A stretch of DNA of 32,613 bases from Streptococcus mitis SK597 (GCF_000148545.1 NZ_AEDV01000040.1:1-32613); one strand, 5' to 3'. Positions 8,609 through 16,623 are shown, numbered from the stretch's first letter. The notes: generated from the sequence alone by a model not told the origin. Numbers and translations: made by a program.

Positions 8609-8717
8609 GATACTAAGGGCGTCAAAAGCGACTGAAAAATAGGAAATCGACGATGGCTTCGATGAAGCCAAGGAGATTTATCTTTTTTCCGAGCTTTTAG
8701 CCCGTGTTCAACTCTAC
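8609..8717. repeat. Structured repeat unit 3 of 3 (~109 bp hairpin element)
   Basis: Nearly identical to unit 1. Hairpin 8617-8703: GGGC/GCCC, CAAAAGC/GCTTTTA (8623-8629 with 8693-8699), AAATC/GATTT (8644-8648 with 8675-8679) and TGGCTTC/GAAGCCA (8654-8660 with 8664-8670, fully paired). The one mismatch, C against A in the second stem, becomes a U-G wobble on the minus strand. This is the same strand preference as in unit 1 and agrees with the direction of the pdh operon. Confidence 0.8.
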
Positions 8718-8720
8718 AAG

Positions 8721-9055
8721 CAACTTGGATACAACACGTATCTCAAGTTGCTACGGTTGCCGCTATTAGGCGGTCAACCTTGTAGACTTACTAAGTCATT
8801 CGTCGAATATTATCGATTCGATTCTCTCCTGTCGCAACTCTTCAAATCACTTGGATACAAAACGTATCTCAAGTTACTACGGTTGCCGCTATTAGGCGGT
8901 CAACCTAGTAGACTTACTAAGTCGTTCGTCGAATATTATCGATTCGACTCCCTCCTGTCGCAACTTTAGAAATAACTTGATACGAAATATATCTCAAGAT
9001 GTTACAGTTGTCACTATCGAGCAACCAACCTTGTAGACTTACTAAATCTTTCATC
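8721..9055. repeat. 126-bp tandem repeat, about 2.7 copies
   Basis: Copies start at about 8721, 8847 and 8973, with an exact period of 126 bp. The first two are nearly identical; the third is diverged and shorter. Each good copy can form hairpins: CAACTTG-GATAC with GTATC-t-CAAGTTG (8721-8750), CTAC-GGTTG-CCGC with GCGG-t-CAACC-tt-GTAG (8751-8785), GACTTA with TAAGTC (8785-8797) and TCGAAT with ATTCGA (8803-8821). The period is 42 codons, so any open frame stays open through the array. A plus-strand frame (8748-8969, TTG start) exists, but it has no ribosome site and I do not call it a gene. Confidence 0.8.
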
Positions 9056-9066
9056 TAACATTGACT

Positions 9067-9088
9067 TTACATAACTTATCTTATGTAA
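9067..9088 (-). terminator. Short hairpin directly after the pdhB stop codon
   Basis: Arms TTACATA (9067-9073) and TATGTAA (9082-9088) form a 7-bp AT-rich stem with an 8-base loop. In the minus direction only a few U follow, so it is a weak terminator at best; it could protect the 3' end of an E1-only mRNA. Confidence 0.4.
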
Positions 9089-9090
9089 TT

Positions 9091-10083
9091 CTATTCTTTG
9101 TTATATGTTTTACGGATTGCATCTTTGATGCTTTCAACTGTTGGAATCATTGCATTTTCTAGGTTTTGTGCATAAGGCATCGGCACATCTTCTCCTGCAC
9201 AACGACGAATTGGTGCATCTAGATAGTCAAATGCTTCTGATTCTGAAATAATAGCTGAAATTTCACCGATATAGCCACTTGTTTTGTGGGCATCGTTGAC
9301 TAGAACAACCTTACCAGTCTTCTTAACTGAGTTAATGATAATATCCTTATCAAGCGGAACAAGGGTACGTGGGTCAACAATTTCAACTGAAATACCTTCT
9401 TCTGCTAATTCTTTAGCAGCTTGAACCACACGGCGAAGCATTTTTCCATAAGTAACAACTGTTACATCCGTACCTTCACGTTTAATTTCGCCAACCCCAA
9501 GTGGGATCGTGTAGTCTGGATCAACTGGTACTTCCCCTTTTTGGTTAAATTCTGACTTGTACTCAAGAATGATAACAGGGTTGTTATCTCGGATAGAAGA
9601 CTTAAGCAGCCCTTTCATGTCCGCAGGCGTACCTGGTGCTACAACCTTAAGTCCTGGGATATGAGTGAACCAAGACTCTAGAGATTGTGAATGCTGGGCT
9701 GCAGATCCAACTCCATTACCAGCTGCACAACGTACAGTCATTGGGACCTGACCCTTACCACCAAACATATAACGTGTTTTGGCGGCTTGGTTGACGATAT
9801 TGTCCATGGCAATAACCGAGAAGTCCATGAAGGTCATATCAACGATTGGACGAAGTCCTGTCATGGCTGCTCCTGCTGCTGCTCCAGAGATGGCAGCTTC
9901 AGAAATCGGACAGTCACGAACACGTTCTGGACCAAATTCTTCAAGCATTCCGACAGAAGTACCGAAGTCTCCTCCGAAGACACCGACGTCTTCTCCCATC
10001 AAGAACACATTTTCATCGCGACGCATTTCCTCAGACATAGCAAGGATAATGGTGTCACGGAAGGACATTGTTTTTGTTTCCAT
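9091..10083 (-). CDS. pdhB: Pyruvate (2-oxoacid) dehydrogenase E1 beta subunit
   Basis: Beta chain of the thiamine-diphosphate E1 heterotetramer. The 330-residue protein has the transketolase pyrimidine-binding half (EDVGVFGGDFGTS near residue 30, then RVRDCPISEAAISGAAAGAA with the conserved Glu) and a C-terminal transketolase-like domain (VEIVDPRTLVPLDKD and VLVNDAHKTSG). The ATG at 10083 has AAGGAG upstream. It starts 15 bp after pdhA, so the two E1 chains are co-translated. Older annotation calls this locus acetoin dehydrogenase (acoB), while work in S. pneumoniae supports pyruvate dehydrogenase; the sequence alone does not decide the substrate. Confidence 0.94.
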   Translation of the reverse strand: METKTMSFRDTIILAMSEEMRRDENVFLMGEDVGVFGGDFGTSVGMLEEFGPERVRDCPISEAAISGAAAGAAMTGLRPIVDMTFMDFSVIAMDNIVNQAAKTRYMFGGKGQVPMTVRCAAGNGVGSAAQHSQSLESWFTHIPGLKVVAPGTPADMKGLLKSSIRDNNPVIILEYKSEFNQKGEVPVDPDYTIPLGVGEIKREGTDVTVVTYGKMLRRVVQAAKELAEEGISVEIVDPRTLVPLDKDIIINSVKKTGKVVLVNDAHKTSGYIGEISAIISESEAFDYLDAPIRRCAGEDVPMPYAQNLENAMIPTVESIKDAIRKTYNKE

Positions 10084-10098
10084 TTTATCTCTTTCTCC

Positions 10099-11067
10099 TT
10101 AGTCTGCGTAAATATCTTCAAAGGCTGATTCAAGCGGTGGGAATGGACTTTCTTCCGCAAATTTAACAGAAGCTTCTACTGCTTCCTTGACTTGCGCTTG
10201 GATTTCTTCCAATTCTTCGGCACTTGCAATATTATTTTCAATAAGGTACTTGCGGAGGTTTTCAATTGGGTCTTTTTGTTTCCACAATTCCACTTCTTCA
10301 CGCGTACGATATTTACCAGGGTCTGATGATGAGTGACCAAGCCAGCGATAAGTAACACTTTCAATCAAGACTGGACCATTGCCACTGCGAACATGATCTA
10401 CAGCTTTCTTAAATCCTTCATAGACATCGATGACATTGTTACCGTCTTCGATGAACATTCCAGGAATTCCATAAGCGACGCTACGTTGATGGATATGTTC
10501 TACATTGGTCATTTTCTTGATATCCGCAGAGATACCGTAACCGTTGTTAATGCAGTAGAAAATAACTGGCAGGTTCCAGATAGAAGCCATATTTACTGCT
10601 TCGTGGAAAACACCTTCGTTGGTCGCACCATCTCCAAAGAAGCAGACAACGATTTTTCCAGTATTTTGCATTTGTTGACTGAGGGCTGCACCAACAGCGA
10701 TTCCCATACCACCACCTACGATACCATTGGCACCAAGGTTACCAGCATCTAGGTCGGCAATATGCATAGAACCACCTTTACCTTTACAGGTTCCAGTGTA
10801 TTTACCAAGGATTTCAGCCATCATTCCATTGAGGTCAATTCCTTTGGCAATAGCTTGTCCATGACCACGGTGGTTTGATGTAATTAGATCATCTGGATTG
10901 AGAGCCAACATAGCACCCACGTTAGCTGCCTCTTCTCCAACAGAAAAGTGCGTCATTCCTGGCACTTTCCCTTTCTTTACTAATTGCGCAATTTTTAAGT
11001 CCATACGACGGATTTCTTCCATCTTACGGAACATCTCTAGCAAAAGATTTTTATCTAAAGTTGACAT
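10099..11067 (-). CDS. pdhA: Pyruvate (2-oxoacid) dehydrogenase E1 alpha subunit
   Basis: Alpha chain of E1, which decarboxylates the 2-oxoacid with thiamine diphosphate. The 322-residue protein has TSNHRGHGQAIAKG in the N-terminal third and the ThDP/Mg motif from FFGDGATNEGVFHEAVNMASIW to INNGYGIS (GDG...NN). Phosphorylation-loop-like sequence RWLGHSSSDPGKYR follows. The ATG at 11067 has AAAGG upstream. It is the first gene of the operon, behind a strong promoter (TTGACA - 17 bp - TAAAAT at 11102-11130). A deduced alternative is acetoin dehydrogenase E1 alpha (acoA). Confidence 0.94.
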   Translation of the reverse strand: MSTLDKNLLLEMFRKMEEIRRMDLKIAQLVKKGKVPGMTHFSVGEEAANVGAMLALNPDDLITSNHRGHGQAIAKGIDLNGMMAEILGKYTGTCKGKGGSMHIADLDAGNLGANGIVGGGMGIAVGAALSQQMQNTGKIVVCFFGDGATNEGVFHEAVNMASIWNLPVIFYCINNGYGISADIKKMTNVEHIHQRSVAYGIPGMFIEDGNNVIDVYEGFKKAVDHVRSGNGPVLIESVTYRWLGHSSSDPGKYRTREEVELWKQKDPIENLRKYLIENNIASAEELEEIQAQVKEAVEASVKFAEESPFPPLESAFEDIYAD

Positions 11068-11101
11068 CTTCTTGCCTTTCTAACTTTCTTCTTACCTTAC
11101 T

Positions 11102-11130
11102 ATTTTACCGTTTTTAGAAAGCACTGTCAA
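11102..11130 (-). promoter_or_regulatory. Sigma-A promoter of the pdh operon
   Basis: Minus strand: -35 TTGACA (11125-11130), 17-bp spacer, -10 TAAAAT (11102-11107), about 35 bp before the pdhA ATG. The -35 is a perfect consensus match. Confidence 0.8.
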
Positions 11131-11162
11131 AGTTTTTCTCAAGTAAATTTCACAAAATAAAA

Positions 11163-11194
11163 AAGAAAACCCAATGAGAACAAGGGGTTTTCTT
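11163..11194 (-). terminator. Rho-independent terminator of the ung-pdrM operon
   Basis: Arms AAGAAAACCC (11163-11172) and GGGTTTTCTT (11185-11194) form a 10-bp stem with a 12-base loop. On the minus strand it is followed by a T-rich tract. It lies about 25 bp after the MATE gene stop and insulates the pdh promoter from upstream transcription. Confidence 0.85.
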
Positions 11195-11220
11195 GCTAAT
11201 AATATTTTTTCACAAACTTT

Positions 11221-12582
11221 TTAGCGTTTAGATTTTACTAAAGATTCAAATCTCTTCATAATCACAGTTAAACGCCAACGGTAGAGAGCCCCGCTCACGA
11301 TTAGACTAATAATCAAACCAATCCAGTAAGAATAAGCTCCAAAATCTGTTAGAGAGTCGAATACCATAGCTACTGGGAGTGTCACCCCCCAGTAACCAAC
11401 CAAACCAAGGTAAAAAGGAATAACGGTATCCTTATACCCCCGTAAAATTCCCTGAAGCGGTGCCGCAAAGGTATCTGCTAACTGGAAGAAAAGACTGTAA
11501 GTCAAAAAACGTGCTGTCAAATCGATAAATTCTGGGTCGTTACCATAAAGACTGGCCACATTTCCCCTAAAAATGTAAAGGAAGGTTAAGGTGAAGGCCG
11601 CAAAAATGAGGGCAGTCCATCTTCCTAGACCAATATAGGTTTTCGCATCATCAAATCGCTTGGCTCCCACTTCATAGGAAACGACAATAGCCATAGCCGA
11701 TGAGATACTCATAGGAAAGGCGTACATGAGACTTGAAAAGTTCATGGCTGACTGGTGACTAGCGATAATCAAGGACGAGAACTTAGCCATAATCAAGCCA
11801 ACCACGGAAAAGATAGCCACTTCCGCAAAGATAGTTCCCCCAATAGGAAGACCTAGTCGAACTCCTTCCTTGATTTTACCCATATTAAATGGAATTCGTT
11901 TCTCAAGGTGTAGGGCTTTGAGCTTCTCCTGTTTAAATAAAACCAGAACAGAAATCCCAAGCAAGACCCAGTAGGCCAAGGATGTTCCTAAACCTGCACC
12001 AGCCCCTCCCAGCTCTGGAACTCCAAAGGCACCGTAAATCAAGAGATAGTTAAATCCACTATTCAAGGGAAGTAACAAAAGCATGAGGTACATGGACAGC
12101 TTGGTCAAGCCCAGCGAATCCAGCAAGGAACGAATGACACTAAAGAGCAACAAGGGGATAATCCCAACAGATAAAAACCAGAGATAACGAACCGCTACTG
12201 CAGCCACTGGTGCTTCTAGTCCGATATGATTCAAGATTGGTGGTGCCAAGAAAAGTACCATCCCCAGCAAGAGCACAGATAGACCCAAGGCCAGATAGAT
12301 GAACTGGTAAAAATCAGATGCAACTTCTTCCTTTTTACCTCGACCAAGATGGTGACCAATAATAGGCACCAAGGCTGACACAATCCCTGTCAGGAATGTA
12401 AAGAAAGGATTCCAGATACTGGTTGCCATAGACACACCAGCCAAGTCCATAGTATTGTATTGACCTGTCATTGCAGTGTCAACAAAAGAGGCAGAATAAT
12501 TGGCAAATTGGTAGATCAGGATTGGGAAGAAAATTTTTAAAAATAATACTAACTTCTCTCGTAAACACTTTGTCTTATACAT
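11221..12582 (-). CDS. pdrM: MATE family multidrug/cation antiporter
   Basis: A 453-residue polytopic membrane exporter, with about 12 hydrophobic segments arranged as two six-helix halves, typical of MATE transporters driven by Na+ or H+. The first half opens with YQFANYSASFVDTAMTGQYNTMDLAGVS; the second repeats the pattern with SHQSAMNFSSLMYAFPMSISSAMAIVVSYEVGAK. A MATE gene in this position next to pyrC was characterised in S. pneumoniae as PdrM, and I use that symbol by context and similarity from memory. It lies 10 bp after the small Cys/His gene, as last gene of ung-mutX-pyrC-orf-pdrM, and a terminator follows. Substrates cannot be read from sequence. Confidence 0.87.
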   Translation of the reverse strand: MYKTKCLREKLVLFLKIFFPILIYQFANYSASFVDTAMTGQYNTMDLAGVSMATSIWNPFFTFLTGIVSALVPIIGHHLGRGKKEEVASDFYQFIYLALGLSVLLLGMVLFLAPPILNHIGLEAPVAAVAVRYLWFLSVGIIPLLLFSVIRSLLDSLGLTKLSMYLMLLLLPLNSGFNYLLIYGAFGVPELGGAGAGLGTSLAYWVLLGISVLVLFKQEKLKALHLEKRIPFNMGKIKEGVRLGLPIGGTIFAEVAIFSVVGLIMAKFSSLIIASHQSAMNFSSLMYAFPMSISSAMAIVVSYEVGAKRFDDAKTYIGLGRWTALIFAAFTLTFLYIFRGNVASLYGNDPEFIDLTARFLTYSLFFQLADTFAAPLQGILRGYKDTVIPFYLGLVGYWGVTLPVAMVFDSLTDFGAYSYWIGLIISLIVSGALYRWRLTVIMKRFESLVKSKR

Positions 12583-12592
12583 ACTTCTCTTT

Positions 12593-12853
12593 CTATTCTG
12601 ATTTATCTAAACCAAAGAGTTTCAGACCATAGTTTTTCAAACTTAGCGGAGGGTTATTAGATTTTGAAGTAGTATGCCAACACGCACATGTACGACAATA
12701 ATAGCTTCTAACTAAACCTCCATTATCATATTGAACCGCATGGTCAGCTTTTTCTTTAGTTTCATATTGAATTTTAGAACGATTAGATGCGGGACAGTAA
12801 ATTCCGCTATTAGATTTTGCTTTTCTCTCCCTACGTTTTCGAAAATAATTCAT
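12593..12853 (-). CDS. Small basic Cys/His protein (possible zinc ribbon), unknown function
   Basis: An 86-residue hypothetical protein. Its N-terminus is Lys/Arg-rich (YFRKRRERKAKSNSG). It then has a lone Cys (GIYCPASNRSKIQY) and a C-x2-C-x-C-x-H cluster (RSYYCRTCACWHTTSK), which could bind one metal with the earlier Cys. The layout C...Y...A..A....Y.C..C..WH.T resembles short zinc-ribbon proteins often found in phages; this is a resemblance, not an assignment. I start at the ATG at 12853, with TAGGAG seven bases upstream. The earlier in-frame ATG at 12883 lies inside the end of pyrC and has no ribosome site. It sits between pyrC and pdrM in the same operon. Confidence 0.7.
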   Translation of the reverse strand: MNYFRKRRERKAKSNSGIYCPASNRSKIQYETKEKADHAVQYDNGGLVRSYYCRTCACWHTTSKSNNPPLSLKNYGLKLFGLDKSE

Positions 12854-12866
12854 ATTCCAACTCCTA

Positions 12867-14135
12867 TCAAGCTTGATAGACAATTTGTCCCTTACAGATG
12901 GTATATTTAATCTGCCCTTTTAAGCTTTCACCAATGAATGGTGAATTAGCTGCTTTCGAAGCAAAATGGGAGTCCACAAGACGGTCAGCCTTGGCATCAA
13001 AAATAGTGATATCTGCTGGACCATTCTCAGCCAAGTAACCTGCTTCAAAGTTATAAAGCTTGGCTGGGTTATAGGTCATCTTTTCGAGTAATTCCATCAG
13101 GCTTAACTCACCAGCTTCTACCAAATAGGTCAAGCCGAGAGAAAGAGATGTTTCCAAACCTGTCATACCAGATGGCGCTTTGGTAATATCCTCAACATTT
13201 TTTTCATCTGCATGATGAGGCGCGTGGTCAGTCGCGATAACTGTGATGACGCCTGATTTAAGACCTTCGATAACAGCACGACGATCTGATTCCAAGCGAA
13301 GCGGTGGATTCATCTTAGCATTGCTACCTTGAGTCAAAAGAAGTGCTTCTGTCTTAGAGAAATGCTGTGGCGCTACTTCTGCTGTGACTTGCGCACCCAA
13401 ACCTTGAGCAAACTCAACTACTTTAACACTTTCTTCCTTAGACAAATGCTGAATATGAACATGGGCCTTAGTTGCATAGGCAATCATGACATCACGCGCC
13501 ATCATAGCGTATTCAGCCACCCCAGTCGCACCGCAGATATGGAAATGCTCTTTAGCAATATTTTCATTAAACCCAAGAATACCGTTCAAACCTGGATCTT
13601 CCTCATGAAGACTAATAAAAGTATTAAGCTTTTTGGCTTCTTCCATGGCTTCCTTGACAACTTTACTACTTTCAAGTGGGATACCGTCGTCTGAGAAACC
13701 AACCGCACCAGCTGCTAAAAGCGCCTTAAAGTCAGTCAAGTCTTGGCCATTAAAGTTCTTAGTAATGGTAGCAACTGTCTTAACATTAATCTTTTCCTTA
13801 GCAGCTGAATCCAGAACTTCTTTTAAAGTCTCTACATCCGAGATAGTTGGACTGGTATTAGCCATCATAACGACAGTAGTAAAACCACCTGCAGCGGCTG
13901 CAAGAGCACCTGTGTGAATATCTTCCTTATGAGTTTGACCAGGTTCACGGAAATGAACATGAATATCGACCAAGCCAGGAGCAACTACAAGACCTGTAGC
14001 ATCAATCATCTCTGCTCCTTCTTCTTTAATCTCAGGCGCAATTTTGACAATTTTCCCATCTTGAACTAAGATATCACACACTTGATCCAAACCAGACTTG
14101 GGATCCATTACACGACCATTTTTGATTAGTAGCAT
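12867..14135 (-). CDS. pyrC: Dihydroorotase
   Basis: Zinc amidohydrolase of pyrimidine synthesis that cyclises carbamoyl-aspartate to dihydroorotate. The 422-residue type I enzyme has the metal-binding [18 protein letters not shown] motif near residue 60, later His ligands (HIQHLSKEE and the ISLHEED region), and ATDHAPHH with the catalytic Asp near residue 305. It lies 12 bp after mutX, and its stop is followed at once by the ribosome site of the small Cys/His gene. Unusually for a biosynthetic gene it is grouped with DNA repair and nucleotide sanitation genes rather than other pyr genes. No PyrR-type leader is visible in the short gap. Confidence 0.95.
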   Translation of the reverse strand: MLLIKNGRVMDPKSGLDQVCDILVQDGKIVKIAPEIKEEGAEMIDATGLVVAPGLVDIHVHFREPGQTHKEDIHTGALAAAAGGFTTVVMMANTSPTISDVETLKEVLDSAAKEKINVKTVATITKNFNGQDLTDFKALLAAGAVGFSDDGIPLESSKVVKEAMEEAKKLNTFISLHEEDPGLNGILGFNENIAKEHFHICGATGVAEYAMMARDVMIAYATKAHVHIQHLSKEESVKVVEFAQGLGAQVTAEVAPQHFSKTEALLLTQGSNAKMNPPLRLESDRRAVIEGLKSGVITVIATDHAPHHADEKNVEDITKAPSGMTGLETSLSLGLTYLVEAGELSLMELLEKMTYNPAKLYNFEAGYLAENGPADITIFDAKADRLVDSHFASKAANSPFIGESLKGQIKYTICKGQIVYQA

Positions 14136-14147
14136 CTGCTTTCTCCT

Positions 14148-14612
14148 TTATTCATAAAAATCAACTTGGGTATCCAACAATTTATCCCCATCATAAACAA
14201 ACTTGGCTGAAAAGAAGGGTTTATCTTCTAAAAGCCACCCAACAAAGGTATGATCCCCTTCCCAAGTCGGCTTACTCAAAACCTCGTCATAGGGAATCCA
14301 TTCCAGCGTCCCCTCATTGCAGTCAATCAAGTCACCTTCAAACTCTGTTACCTTAAAAACATAGGTGTACCAGTCTAAATCTGGCGTAAATTCAGGAAAA
14401 GTGATGACACCTTTTAGAACTGGCTTGGCTTTCAGTCCCGTCTCTTCGAGGATTTCACGCGCCGCGCATTCCTGAGGCGTCTCTCCTCGCTCTAGCTTAC
14501 CACCCACACCAATCCATTTACCAGCATGGACATCATTAGGCTTCTTATTACGATGGAGCATAAGCAGTTCTTTCCCGTTATCAATGTAGCAAATCGTCGC
14601 TAACTGAGGCAT
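14148..14612 (-). CDS. mutX: Nudix hydrolase, 8-oxo-dGTP diphosphatase
   Basis: Hydrolyses oxidised dGTP so it is not built into DNA. The 154-residue protein carries an exact Nudix box: G-x5-E-x7-REILEETGL, starting at GGKLERGETPQECAA. The N-terminal CYIDNGKELLMLHRNKKPND strand is typical of the MutT/MutX group. It lies 9 bp after ung, and both guard against damaged bases, so co-expression makes sense. Peroxide-producing streptococci would benefit, but that link is inference. Confidence 0.93.
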   Translation of the reverse strand: MPQLATICYIDNGKELLMLHRNKKPNDVHAGKWIGVGGKLERGETPQECAAREILEETGLKAKPVLKGVITFPEFTPDLDWYTYVFKVTEFEGDLIDCNEGTLEWIPYDEVLSKPTWEGDHTFVGWLLEDKPFFSAKFVYDGDKLLDTQVDFYE

Positions 14613-14621
14613 ATTTTCTCC

Positions 14622-15275
14622 TTATCTAAGCCAATCAATTGGCTCTTGTCCTGTCTCTTTTAAGAATGCATTGGCCTTGGAAAAAGGCTTGGAACCCCAA
14701 AATCCTCTGTAAACTGATAAAGGACTGGGATGGGCTGATTCGATAATCAAGTGATGAGGATTGGTAACCAAGGCCTTCTTCTTGCGGGCATAAGCTCCCC
14801 AGAGTACAAAAACGACTGGTCTATCTAGATGATTGACCACCTGAATCACAGCATCCGTAAAAGGCTCCCATATCTGACCAGCATGACCATTGGCCCGTCC
14901 AGCAGGAACTGTCAAACAAGCATTAAGAAGCAAGACTCCTTGTTCAGCCCAAGCTGTCAAATCATGAGATTTCTTGACCCCGATATCATCTGACAATTCT
15001 TTCAAGATATTTTGCAAGGATGGTGGAGCTGGAATAGAATCAGGTACAGAAAAACTCAAGCCCTGCGCTTGACCTGGTCCGTGATAGGGATCTTGCCCTA
15101 GAATCACCACCTTAACCTCTTCTAGCGGTGTTGTCAAGAGAGCCTGAAAAACCTTTTCCTTGGGCGGATAAACAGTCCCCTGACCATAAACCTGCTCCAT
15201 AAACTGATTGATTTTCCCGAAATAACCCTCAGGTAATTGCGCCTTAATCAAAGCATGCCAAGACGAGTGTTCCAT
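14622..15275 (-). CDS. ung: Uracil-DNA glycosylase
   Basis: Removes uracil from DNA at the start of base-excision repair. The 217-residue family-1 enzyme has the catalytic water-activating motif [27 protein letters not shown], and the DNA-intercalation loop [17 protein letters not shown]. Length and motifs are normal. It heads the ung-mutX-pyrC-orf-pdrM operon. A -10 box (TATAAT, 15304-15309, extended by TGC) lies just upstream and overlaps the end of the terminator of the preceding HAD gene. Confidence 0.96.
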   Translation of the reverse strand: MEHSSWHALIKAQLPEGYFGKINQFMEQVYGQGTVYPPKEKVFQALLTTPLEEVKVVILGQDPYHGPGQAQGLSFSVPDSIPAPPSLQNILKELSDDIGVKKSHDLTAWAEQGVLLLNACLTVPAGRANGHAGQIWEPFTDAVIQVVNHLDRPVVFVLWGAYARKKKALVTNPHHLIIESAHPSPLSVYRGFWGSKPFSKANAFLKETGQEPIDWLR

Positions 15276-15303
15276 AGCCGACTCCTTCGTTTTTACTGCT
15301 TCT

Positions 15304-15309
15304 ATTATA
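15304..15309 (-). promoter_or_regulatory. Extended -10 promoter of the ung operon
   Basis: Minus strand TGCTATAAT, about 30 bp before the ung ATG. No good -35; the expected -35 position falls inside the terminator hairpin at 15312-15338. Confidence 0.55.
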
Positions 15310-15311
15310 GC

Positions 15312-15338
15312 AAAAAGTGGCTATGGAAACCACTTTTT
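15312..15338. terminator. Terminator after the HAD nucleotidase gene
   Basis: Perfect 9-bp stem AAAAAGTGG / CCACTTTTT with a 9-base loop. A/T tracts on both sides make it work in either direction. On the minus strand it overlaps the end of the HAD gene region and precedes the ung promoter. Confidence 0.8.
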
Positions 15339-16029
15339 ACAGTTTATCTAAGCAATCCAGCAAGTCTTGGTAAGAATGGACTTCGTAGGTTGGCTGGGCT
15401 TGTGTGTGATTTTCTAGGTGATGAGGGTTGTACCAAATCGTGCCAATCCCCGCATTATTGCCACCTTGAATGTCGGCGGTTAGGGAATCTCCAATCATCA
15501 GCGTCTTTTCTTTGCTAAAGCCAGCAATCTGTTGACCAATTTTTTCATAAAAGAGAGCATCTGGCTTTTGTGTTTGCAACTGTTCAGAGATAAATACTTG
15601 ATTGAAATAAGGTGCCAAACCCGATTGAGCTAAACGTCCCGTCTGAATGGCAGTAATGCCATTTGTCGCAGCATACAAGTCATAATCACGCTCGATGAGG
15701 CTACCCAAGAGTTCATGAGCGCCCGAAAGAGTTTGTCCCTGTTGGGCTAAGTAAAATTGGTAACGCTGGGCTAAAAAACTACCGTCTTTTTCCTGTCCGA
15801 AATGGGCAAATAAACGAGAAAAGCGCGTGTTAACCAGCTCTTGTTTACTAATTTTCTTTTGCTCCAAGTCCTTCCAGAGAGCCTTGTTCATAGGAACATA
15901 ATAGTCTTTGTAGGCCTGAATATCTGCAACCCCTTCTTCTTTTAGAAGTTGCGTCAAAGCCACATCCTCAGCAGCATCAAAATCAAGAAGAGTGTGGTCA
16001 AGGTCAAAAAGTAGAAATTTGTAGGACAA
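15337..16029 (-). CDS. HAD-type pyrimidine 5'-nucleotidase (YjjG-like)
   Basis: A HAD-superfamily phosphatase of about 230 residues. Motif I is FDLDHTLLDFD at the N-terminus, motif II is around AATNG, and motif III/IV are the Lys near QTQKPD and GDSLTADIQGG. The helical cap and length fit YjjG/PynA nucleotidases, which dephosphorylate noncanonical pyrimidine nucleotides; next to ung and mutX this fits a nucleotide-sanitation role, by inference. Start: I choose TTG at 16029 (protein beginning LSYKFLLFDLD), with AAAGG 12 bases upstream. A TTG at 16059 would add 10 residues; neither start is strong. A promoter lies at 16104-16131. Confidence 0.85.
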   Translation of the reverse strand: MSYKFLLFDLDHTLLDFDAAEDVALTQLLKEEGVADIQAYKDYYVPMNKALWKDLEQKKISKQELVNTRFSRLFAHFGQEKDGSFLAQRYQFYLAQQGQTLSGAHELLGSLIERDYDLYAATNGITAIQTGRLAQSGLAPYFNQVFISEQLQTQKPDALFYEKIGQQIAGFSKEKTLMIGDSLTADIQGGNNAGIGTIWYNPHHLENHTQAQPTYEVHSYQDLLDCLDKL

Positions 16030-16103
16030 TTTGAGAGTTTTCCTTTCTAAGATAAACAAGTTTCACTTCATTCGGTTGTTTAATGTAAAAACTTAAAAGT
16101 GGT

Positions 16104-16131
16104 ATAGTATCACAAAGAATAATCGTTCCAA
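16104..16131 (-). promoter_or_regulatory. Promoter of the HAD nucleotidase gene
   Basis: Minus strand: -35 TTGGAA (16126-16131), 16-bp spacer, extended -10 TGATACTAT (TACTAT at 16104-16109). About 75 bp before the chosen start. Confidence 0.55.
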
Positions 16132-16149
16132 TGGATTAACTAACCCATA

Positions 16150-16389
16150 CTATTCTAGTGAATTATAGAAAAATCTTCTATAAATTCGAGCAATAGTTAA
16201 AATACAAACAAATATAATTCCCAAAATAGATAACACTATTTTCACAAAATTCATTTCAGAGCCTATTACATAGATATGAAAAAGAGGGGCTAGTCCTACA
16301 CATAGAGACAATAGATAATTACTAAATCTTATCTCACCAATTCCTGCAAAAAAATGTTTCATTTTAAATATTCCAATTTTACCTTTCAT
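16150..16389 (-). CDS. Small membrane protein, unknown
   Basis: A 79-residue hydrophobic protein with two predicted membrane helices (about residues 24-42 and 47-68) and a basic C-terminal end (RIYRRFFYN). I recognise no family. The first ATG (16389) has a poor ribosome site; an internal ATG at 16362 (MKHFFAG) has GGA nine bases upstream and is an alternative. It is 21 bp after another small membrane gene in an AT-rich cluster, so it may be a membrane immunity or accessory protein; that is a guess from size and setting only. Confidence 0.5.
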   Translation of the reverse strand: MKGKIGIFKMKHFFAGIGEIRFSNYLLSLCVGLAPLFHIYVIGSEMNFVKIVLSILGIIFVCILTIARIYRRFFYNSLE

Positions 16390-16410
16390 CTTAATAATCC
16401 ACTAGCAAAT

Positions 16411-16623
16411 CTATTGGCTTCTCTTTTTTTTGAAAAATCTTGACAACAAATTTACTCCACTTAATGCTATTAAGACTTCAATGGGCAAAAAATAGTAATC
16501 CCATATCAAATGAGAAATCAGCAATGTTAGAAATAGTATACAGTCAATATAACTATTCTGAAAATACTCTGTAATTACATAATACAGAAACACCACAACC
16601 ATCAAAATTAAAATAACCATCAT
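16411..16623 (-). CDS. Small membrane protein, unknown
   Basis: A 70-residue, very hydrophobic protein with two or three membrane segments (about 2-16, 27-44 and 45-60) and a basic tail (FFKKKRS). No recognised family. The ATG at 16623 has AGGA about ten bases upstream. It belongs to the same AT-rich cluster on the minus strand as the genes on both sides. Confidence 0.5.
   Translation of the reverse strand: MMVILILMVVVFLYYVITEYFQNSYIDCILFLTLLISHLIWDYYFLPIEVLIALSGVNLLSRFFKKKRSQ

Larger units (their letters stand above)
8369..9090 (-). other. 722-bp non-coding, highly structured gap inside the pdh operon
   Basis: All other gaps in this operon are 15-60 bp, so this one stands out. It consists almost wholly of two tandem repeat families (8390-8717 and 8721-9055) plus a small hairpin, TTACATA/TATGTAA at 9067-9088, just after the pdhB stop codon. 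I see no good promoter for pdhC in it, so pdhC may depend on read-through from pdhA. Confidence 0.75.

Noticed and set aside
8390-8717. Simple rho-independent terminators for pdhB
   Set aside because: In the minus direction no U-tract follows the full stems; the T-runs are inside the hairpin arms, so ordinary termination is not supported for the operon strand.
8748-8969. Plus-strand reading frame of 73 codons inside the 126-bp repeats
   Set aside because: It starts with TTG, has no ribosome site, is antisense to the operon, and stays open only because the repeat length is a multiple of three.
8390-9055. CRISPR array
   Set aside because: The repeats are 109-126 bp and directly adjoining, with no spacers and no cas genes in the window.
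9691-10128. Plus-strand frame opposite pdhB
   Set aside because: Low-complexity shadow rich in Cys, His, Ser and Thr, antisense to a conserved gene.
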